Shown: one piece after another, positions 5,686 to 10,119 of the stretch | How the letters are laid out: each line of letters opens with the position of its first letter | Position numbering within the stretch: the stretch's first letter is position 1 | From: an uncultured bacterium | GTDB lineage: Bacteria; Actinomycetota; Coriobacteriia; Coriobacteriales; Eggerthellaceae | Length of the DNA: 10,119 bases | NCBI GenBank assembly: GCA_905215035.1 | Contig: CAJMOJ010000066.1 | Span: 1-10,119, forward strand | Direction: 5' to 3' | Position numbers and translations under genes: made by a program | The notes under the pieces: generated by a model | Databases searched by the model: none | Seen by the model: the letters and a program-made list of their open reading frames with translations, nothing else | What the model was told of the DNA's origin: nothing

Positions 5686-8409
5686 GTGGCTGATAACACA
5701 ACACATAATGATGATAATCTCGACAACAATGCCGAGAATAATCTGGAAAACTTACCTGAACACGAGCAATCGTTTGATGAGCGTCTTAAAAATTCAGATA
5801 ATTCCCAGGACCAAAGTGATACCCAAACAGAAGAAGATTTTGAACAAGAGGTAGCAGCCGATGGATCGATCACTGCTGATGCAACGCTTTCAGTCGATGG
5901 ATCTGAGGTAGCTGCGGTAGAAGAGACTCTATCAACCGTACTTCCTGCAGAACTTTCTAAAGAGATGCGCACTTCATTTCTTGAGTACTCAATGTCAGTT
6001 ATTGTTTCTCGTGCGCTTCCAGATGTTCGTGATGGCTTAAAACCAGTTCATCGTCGTATTCTTTATGCGATGAATGAGTCAGGTATTACACCAAAGCGTC
6101 CCCATTCAAAATCTGCTCGTACCGTTGGTGATGTTATTGGTAAGTATCATCCTCACGGTGATTCTGCAGTATATAACACCATGGTCCGTTTGGCACAACC
6201 CTTCTCAATGCGTGTGCCTCTTGTAGATGGTCATGGAAACTTTGGTTCAATTGACGGTGACTCAGCTGCTGCTATGCGTTATACCGAGGCTCGTCTTGAT
6301 AAACCAGCAATGGAACTTTTGCGTGACCTTGATAAAGAGACGGTTGATTTCCAACCTAACTACGATGAATCGCTCGAAGAACCCGTTGTTCTTCCTGCAC
6401 GCTTCCCTAACCTATTAGTTAATGGTTCCTCAGGTATTGCAGTTGGTATGGCAACTAATATTCCTCCTCATAATTTAGGTGAGGCAATTGATGCAACATG
6501 CCTTATGTTAGATAATCCCGACTGCACGGTAGACGATATTCTAAAAGTAATGCCTGGTCCTGACTTCCCAACAGGCGGCATTATTATGGGTCGTTCAGGA
6601 ATTAAAGAAGCGTATGCTACCGGACGTGGTTCCATCACTATTCGCTCAAAAACACGCGTTGAAGAAGATAAGCGTGGCAAACAATCTATTGTTATTTCAG
6701 AGATTCCCTATCAGGTTAACCGTTCAAATCTCTTAAAGAAGATTGCTGATCTGGTTCGTGATAAAAAACTTCCTGAAATTTCAAACGTACATGATGGTGC
6801 AGACCGTCATGGTATCGATATTATCATCGATCTTAAATCTAATGCTATCCCCCAAGTAGTACTTAATAAACTCTTTAAACACACCCAACTCCAAATTGGA
6901 TTTGGCTGCAATATGGTTGCGCTTGTTAATGGAATTCCGCGTACCTTATCAGTTAAAGAGATGCTGCACTACTATATTGAGCATCAAAAAGAGGTTATCG
7001 TTCGTCGTACTAAGTATGATCTTGCTAAAGCAGAAGCACGCGCTCATATTTTAGAGGGTTTGGTTATTGCGCTTGATAATATCGATGAAGTAATCAATAT
7101 CATCCGCAGCTCCAAAACTGATCAAGAAGCAAAAGAAACACTCATGAGTCGTTTTGCTCTTACTGAGAAGCAAACCGAAGCAATCTTAGAGATGCGTCTG
7201 CGCCGTTTGACCGGCTTAGAGCGTGAAAAGATTGAAGCAGAATTAGCAGAATTGCGTGAGCGTATTGCTTACTTCAAGCGTGTTTTGGAAGATGAATCTC
7301 TCGTCCACACTATTATTAAAGATGAGCTCATCGAGATTAAAGAGCGTTTTGCAACACCACGCTTAACAACAATCTCAGATGAAGTAAAAGATCTTGATGT
7401 TGAGGATCTTATTGCTGAAGAAGAAGTAGCAGTTACGGTTACTAAAGCAGGATATGTAAAACGTATTCCTGTAAGCGCGTATCGTCAGCAAAAACGTGGC
7501 GGTAAGGGAATCCAAGGAGTAAATCTAAAAGAGGCAGATTTCGTTGAGCATCTCTTTATTGCATCTACTCATGACTATATCCTCTTCTTCTCAACACGCG
7601 GCAAAGTATATCGTGTGAAAGTGTATGAGATTCCAGAGGCATCCCGTCACGCTCGTGGTACTGCTATCGTAAATCTCCTTCCCCTTGAAAAGGGTGAAGA
7701 AATCCGTGCGGTAATTTCCACTAAAACCTTCCCTGAAAATGAGTACCTCATGTTTGCGACCGAACAAGGCATGGTTAAAAAGACATCCATGAACCTCTAT
7801 GATCGTACCCGTAAAGATGGTCTTATTGCTATTAACCTTAAAGAAGGCGATGAGCTTATCAGCGTTAAGCGCGTCTCCCCTGGCGAGCGCGTCATGATGG
7901 TATCATCAGCAGGTAAGGCAATTACCTGGGATGAGGGTGAGGTTCGTGCGATGGGTCGCGACACCATGGGTGTTAAAGGTATGACGGTTCCCGCTGGTAC
8001 CCGCGTCCTTGATATGGAAATTGCTGATCCTGGTTCTGAACTCTTTGTTATTACTGAACTTGGTTATGGTAAGCGCACACCTGTTGCGGATTACCCACTT
8101 CACCATCGTGGCGGCCAAGGCGTTTTCACTATTACCATGACACAAAAGAAGGGTCTTCTTGCAGCAATGAAGATTGTTCATGAAGACGATGAGCTTATGA
8201 TCATTACCAATGAAGGAATTATTGTAAGAACGCCAGTTACGGGAGTTTCCCAATTAGGTCGCTCAACGCAAGGTGTTCATGTAATGAACGTTGCACCAGG
8301 CGATAAGGTTACGGCTGTTGAAGTTGCAACATCAGGATCAAACAAGAAAGGTCATACCTCAGAAGAGGATCATGATGAGGCCAACAACACTGACACACTT
8401 GATCTCTAA
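5686..8409 (+). CDS. gyrA: DNA gyrase subunit A, with an acidic N-terminal extension
   Basis: GyrA cleaves and rejoins DNA through an active-site tyrosine and wraps DNA on its C-terminal beta-pinwheel. The 907-residue product has catalytic Tyr199 in AAMRYTEARL (E. coli Tyr122), the QRDR motif KYHPHGDSAVYNT, and a GyrA-box QKRGGKG (602-608) opening the pinwheel. Residues 1-80 form an extra acidic region (24 Asp/Glu and 2 Lys/Arg) ahead of the normal start of homology near EMRTSFLEYSMSV. A charged tail of about 26 residues ends the protein. The start is GTG 5686, with GAAAGG (5673-5678) 7 bases upstream. A TTG at 5671 opens the same frame but overlaps that ribosome binding site. In the QRDR, Ser160 equals E. 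coli Ser83, but Asn164 replaces Asp87. Co-transcribed with gyrB. Confidence 0.98.
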   Translation: MADNTTHNDDNLDNNAENNLENLPEHEQSFDERLKNSDNSQDQSDTQTEEDFEQEVAADGSITADATLSVDGSEVAAVEETLSTVLPAELSKEMRTSFLEYSMSVIVSRALPDVRDGLKPVHRRILYAMNESGITPKRPHSKSARTVGDVIGKYHPHGDSAVYNTMVRLAQPFSMRVPLVDGHGNFGSIDGDSAAAMRYTEARLDKPAMELLRDLDKETVDFQPNYDESLEEPVVLPARFPNLLVNGSSGIAVGMATNIPPHNLGEAIDATCLMLDNPDCTVDDILKVMPGPDFPTGGIIMGRSGIKEAYATGRGSITIRSKTRVEEDKRGKQSIVISEIPYQVNRSNLLKKIADLVRDKKLPEISNVHDGADRHGIDIIIDLKSNAIPQVVLNKLFKHTQLQIGFGCNMVALVNGIPRTLSVKEMLHYYIEHQKEVIVRRTKYDLAKAEARAHILEGLVIALDNIDEVINIIRSSKTDQEAKETLMSRFALTEKQTEAILEMRLRRLTGLEREKIEAELAELRERIAYFKRVLEDESLVHTIIKDELIEIKERFATPRLTTISDEVKDLDVEDLIAEEEVAVTVTKAGYVKRIPVSAYRQQKRGGKGIQGVNLKEADFVEHLFIASTHDYILFFSTRGKVYRVKVYEIPEASRHARGTAIVNLLPLEKGEEIRAVISTKTFPENEYLMFATEQGMVKKTSMNLYDRTRKDGLIAINLKEGDELISVKRVSPGERVMMVSSAGKAITWDEGEVRAMGRDTMGVKGMTVPAGTRVLDMEIADPGSELFVITELGYGKRTPVADYPLHHRGGQGVFTITMTQKKGLLAAMKIVHEDDELMIITNEGIIVRTPVTGVSQLGRSTQGVHVMNVAPGDKVTAVEVATSGSNKKGHTSEEDHDEANNTDTLDL

Positions 8410-8436
8410 ATTAACGTAACTAAATATACATCAATT

Positions 8437-8466
8437 AAGTAAGGGGCGCTAAGGCGCCCCTTACTT
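8437..8466. terminator. Strong intrinsic terminator after gyrA
   Basis: AAGTAAGGGGCGC (8437-8449) and GCGCCCCTTACTT (8454-8466) form a perfect 13-bp stem with a TAAG loop. It begins 27 bases after the gyrA stop and is followed by the T-rich GCTTTAAT. The GC-rich core makes it much stronger than the terminator after the DciA-like gene, and it separates the gyrase operon from the downstream ATPase. The upstream flank is only moderately A-rich, so bidirectional action is uncertain. Confidence 0.88.
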
Positions 8467-8616
8467 GCTTTAATAACTCTGTCTACGCCTTTGCGTCTAA
8501 TAACAGCTCTATTGTCTACGAAGAAAAATGAATTCCATCTCTCGTGTCTACCACTGTTATAGGGAAAGTAAAAAAGCCTACAAAGTTTGACTAGTACAAA
8601 CCAATTGCTCGAAAGG
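8467..8616. other. Intergenic stretch with short spaced repeats
   Basis: No coding region, tRNA or other RNA gene is visible. It contains TGTCTAC three times (8480-8486, 8513-8519, 8545-8551) at spacings of 33 and 32 bp, and a small inverted repeat GTTTG-N7-CAAAC (8585-8601). TTGACT at 8587-8592 resembles a -35 box but has no partner at a suitable distance. Confidence 0.5.
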
Positions 8617-8694
8617 TTGGAAAATATGCATTTCTACTTCAAATAGCATTGGAAAATATGCAAAAATATACCTGAAACCCTTGGAAAATATGCA
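8617..8694. repeat. Three exact 14-bp repeats at a 32-bp period
   Basis: TTGGAAAATATGCA occurs at 8617-8630, 8649-8662 and 8681-8694, each copy exactly 32 bp after the last, with unrelated 18-bp spacers. Copies 1 and 3 extend to TTGGAAAATATGCATT. A 32-bp period is about three turns of B-DNA, so proteins on the three copies would face the same side. The units are too short for a CRISPR array. The position just upstream of the ATPase start suggests operators for that gene. Confidence 0.9.
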
Positions 8695-8701
8695 TTATGA
8701 T
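8672..8701 (+). promoter_or_regulatory. Candidate promoter of the ATPase gene, overlapping repeat 3
   Basis: CTGAAA (8672-8677, 4 of 6 to TTGACA), an 18-bp spacer, and TATGAT (8696-8701, 5 of 6 to TATAAT). Repeat copy 3 fills the spacer. The predicted transcript start near 8708 leaves room for the ribosome binding site at 8719-8724. Inferred from sequence only. Confidence 0.45.
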
Positions 8702-8729
8702 ACCTAGAGCAAGTGATCAGGAGGCTACC

Positions 8730-10028
8730 ATGCTTAAGCGAAAGATATATCGTAAGCTACAGGAGTGGCGTGATTCAGATCATCAAGATTGTCTTCTTAT
8801 AAAAGGCGCAAGACAAGTCGGTAAAACATATACCATCACCCAATTTGGGCAGTCTAATTATAAAAGCTTTATTTCAATTAATTTTATTGAGTCACCTCAA
8901 TTGAAGTCTCTTTTTGAAGGAGAACTTTCAAGTAATAATATTAAAAAACAAATAACTCTTCTTATTCCTGGTATCGAATTTATAGATGGAGATACTCTTA
9001 TTTTTCTGGATGAGATACAAGAATGTCCTAATGCGCGAACAGCACTTAAGTTTTTAGCTCAAGATAAAACAATAGATGTTATTGCATCAGGTTCTCTACT
9101 TGGACTTTCGTATGCAATAGTTTCCTCTATCCCAGTTGGGTATGAGCGGCAGATTGAAATGTATGGTCTTGATTTCGAAGAGTATTTATGGGCTTTAGGT
9201 TACAGCGAAGAAGCTACAAATCTCTTACGTGAACATTTTCAAACACTTCAACCATTACCTGATGAAGTGCATAAAAGAATGTTAAATATCCTTCATGAAT
9301 TTATGGCAATAGGTGGTATGCCCGCCGTAGTTCAAATATTTATAGAAACAAGTAATTTTGCAACAGCATATGCTGAACAGGAGAAGATTCTAGCAGCATA
9401 TCTTGATGATATTGCAAAGTTTGCAGATTTAACTACGCGGAATAAAGCACGAGAATGTTATCTGTCTATTCCACGACAGCTAGCAAAAGAGAATACTAAG
9501 TTTAAATACGGACTAGTTGAAAAAAAAGGAACTGCTCGAAAATTTGAAACAGCCCTTGATTGGTTACGTGATGCAAGCCTTATAAGGTATTGCTGGTCGG
9601 TATCCACACCACAGTTTCCTTTGCGCGCTTATGAAGATGAAAGTAAATTTCGTGTGTATTTAAGCGATCCTGGGTTACTTTGCGCAATGTATGGATTCGA
9701 AATGATGGCAGCTATTATTCATGATGATTTGCAAGGTCCTATGAAAGGTGGAATTTACGAAAACATTGTGGCTGATATGCTTGTTAAAGCTGGACATGAT
9801 CTTCATTACTGGATGAACGATAAAGGGAATATTGAGATCGAGTTTTTACTTGAAAAAGATGCAAGCGTCGTACCGGTAGAAGTTAAAGCAAAACGCGGTT
9901 CGACGGCATCATTAAATAAACTATTAGACCAAGATAATGTGAGATATGGGTATAAACTTTCTGCGGGAAATATCGGTGTTTCGGGCAAAAAGATCACATT
10001 GCCTTTATATATGGCTTTATATCTTTAA
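8730..10028 (+). CDS. AAA ATPase with DUF4143 / nuclease-like C-terminus
   Basis: A 432-residue member of the widespread AAA_14-DUF4143 ATPase family, whose cellular role is not established. Walker A is GARQVGKT (residues 26-33, Lys32) and Walker B is LIFLDEIQECP (Asp94-Glu95), followed by the sensor-like ASGSLLG. The middle of the protein has the family's substrate-domain pattern (IGGMPAVV, then helical segments). The C-terminal DUF4143 part contains IEIEF (Glu371) and VPVEVKAK (Glu384, Lys386), resembling a PD-(D/E)xK nuclease fold with Glu in place of the usual first Asp. The start is ATG 8730, with AGGAGG (8719-8724) 5 bases upstream. An in-frame ATG at 8697 lacks a good site and lies inside the candidate -10 box. 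No partner gene, toxin or transposase is visible; it is a stand-alone accessory gene. Confidence 0.9.
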   Translation: MLKRKIYRKLQEWRDSDHQDCLLIKGARQVGKTYTITQFGQSNYKSFISINFIESPQLKSLFEGELSSNNIKKQITLLIPGIEFIDGDTLIFLDEIQECPNARTALKFLAQDKTIDVIASGSLLGLSYAIVSSIPVGYERQIEMYGLDFEEYLWALGYSEEATNLLREHFQTLQPLPDEVHKRMLNILHEFMAIGGMPAVVQIFIETSNFATAYAEQEKILAAYLDDIAKFADLTTRNKARECYLSIPRQLAKENTKFKYGLVEKKGTARKFETALDWLRDASLIRYCWSVSTPQFPLRAYEDESKFRVYLSDPGLLCAMYGFEMMAAIIHDDLQGPMKGGIYENIVADMLVKAGHDLHYWMNDKGNIEIEFLLEKDASVVPVEVKAKRGSTASLNKLLDQDNVRYGYKLSAGNIGVSGKKITLPLYMALYL

Positions 10029-10119
10029 TAAATTATTAACTCATTGAAAACCTTTCCAATTGACCACAAGGTTGTCAGTGAAATGAAAATACTTGCAAGG
10101 CATACAATCGCGTTATACA
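10029..10119. other. Downstream flank of the ATPase gene
   Basis: Ninety-one AT-rich bases without a recognisable gene. AACCTT (10048-10053) and AAGGTT (10068-10073) could form a loose hairpin with a 14-base loop, but no T-run follows, so I do not call a terminator. No promoter with both boxes at normal spacing is visible. Confidence 0.4.

Noticed and set aside
7906..8253. Minus-strand ORF of 115 codons opposite gyrA
   Set aside because: Fully inside the conserved gyrA C-terminal domain with no independent coding evidence; a shadow frame.
8617..8694. CRISPR array interpretation of the 32-bp periodic repeats
   Set aside because: Repeat units are 14 bp with 18-bp spacers, far below CRISPR repeat and spacer lengths, and no cas gene is present.
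8697..8699. ATG 8697 as the ATPase start
   Set aside because: No proper ribosome binding site and it falls within the candidate -10; ATG 8730 has AGGAGG at 5 bases and begins where family homology begins.

Overview
This window is a chromosomal replication-origin neighbourhood, read entirely on the + strand. The gene order is dnaN, recF, a DciA/DUF721-like gene, gyrB and gyrA, followed by an unrelated AAA ATPase of the DUF4143 type. This is the classic order seen just downstream of dnaA in Actinobacteria and many Gram-positives. The DUF721-like gene between recF and gyrB points to Actinobacteria. The AT-rich sequence (about 40% GC by eye), the short GyrB without the proteobacterial insert, and the protein style suggest a low-GC member of Coriobacteriia, perhaps Atopobiaceae. 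The taxonomic placement is inference; no database was searched.

Layout. Bases 1-195 are the non-coding region ahead of dnaN, with overlapping palindromes, a direct repeat and a hairpin. Bases 196-3432 carry dnaN, recF and the DciA-like gene. The last two are 6 bp apart and certainly co-transcribed; an intrinsic terminator follows. Bases 3433-3707 hold that terminator, a second hairpin and a likely extended -10 promoter for gyrB. Bases 3708-8409 are gyrB-gyrA, 40 bp apart, closed by a strong 13-bp-stem terminator. Bases 8410-8729 are a roughly 320-bp intergenic region ending in three exact 14-bp repeats spaced exactly 32 bp apart. Bases 8730-10028 are the DUF4143 ATPase.

How the genes work together. 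DnaN is the sliding clamp, RecF loads recombinase at gaps, and the DciA-like protein probably helps load the replicative helicase. GyrBA removes the positive supercoils made by the fork. All are core replication functions. The ATPase is accessory and has no visible functional link.

Most notable signals. (1) A near-perfect ParB-binding parS site lies inside recF, at the edge of a Ser/Thr-rich insertion unique to this RecF. (2) The ATPase gene has a periodic three-copy operator-like repeat, and its last copy sits between a candidate -35 and -10. (3) GyrA has a highly acidic extension of about 80 residues and an Asn at the position equivalent to E. coli Asp87 in the quinolone-resistance region. 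(4) Three of the five core proteins carry disordered polar additions. I did not find a clearly new multi-gene system. The repeat-plus-ATPase unit is the best candidate for undescribed regulation.
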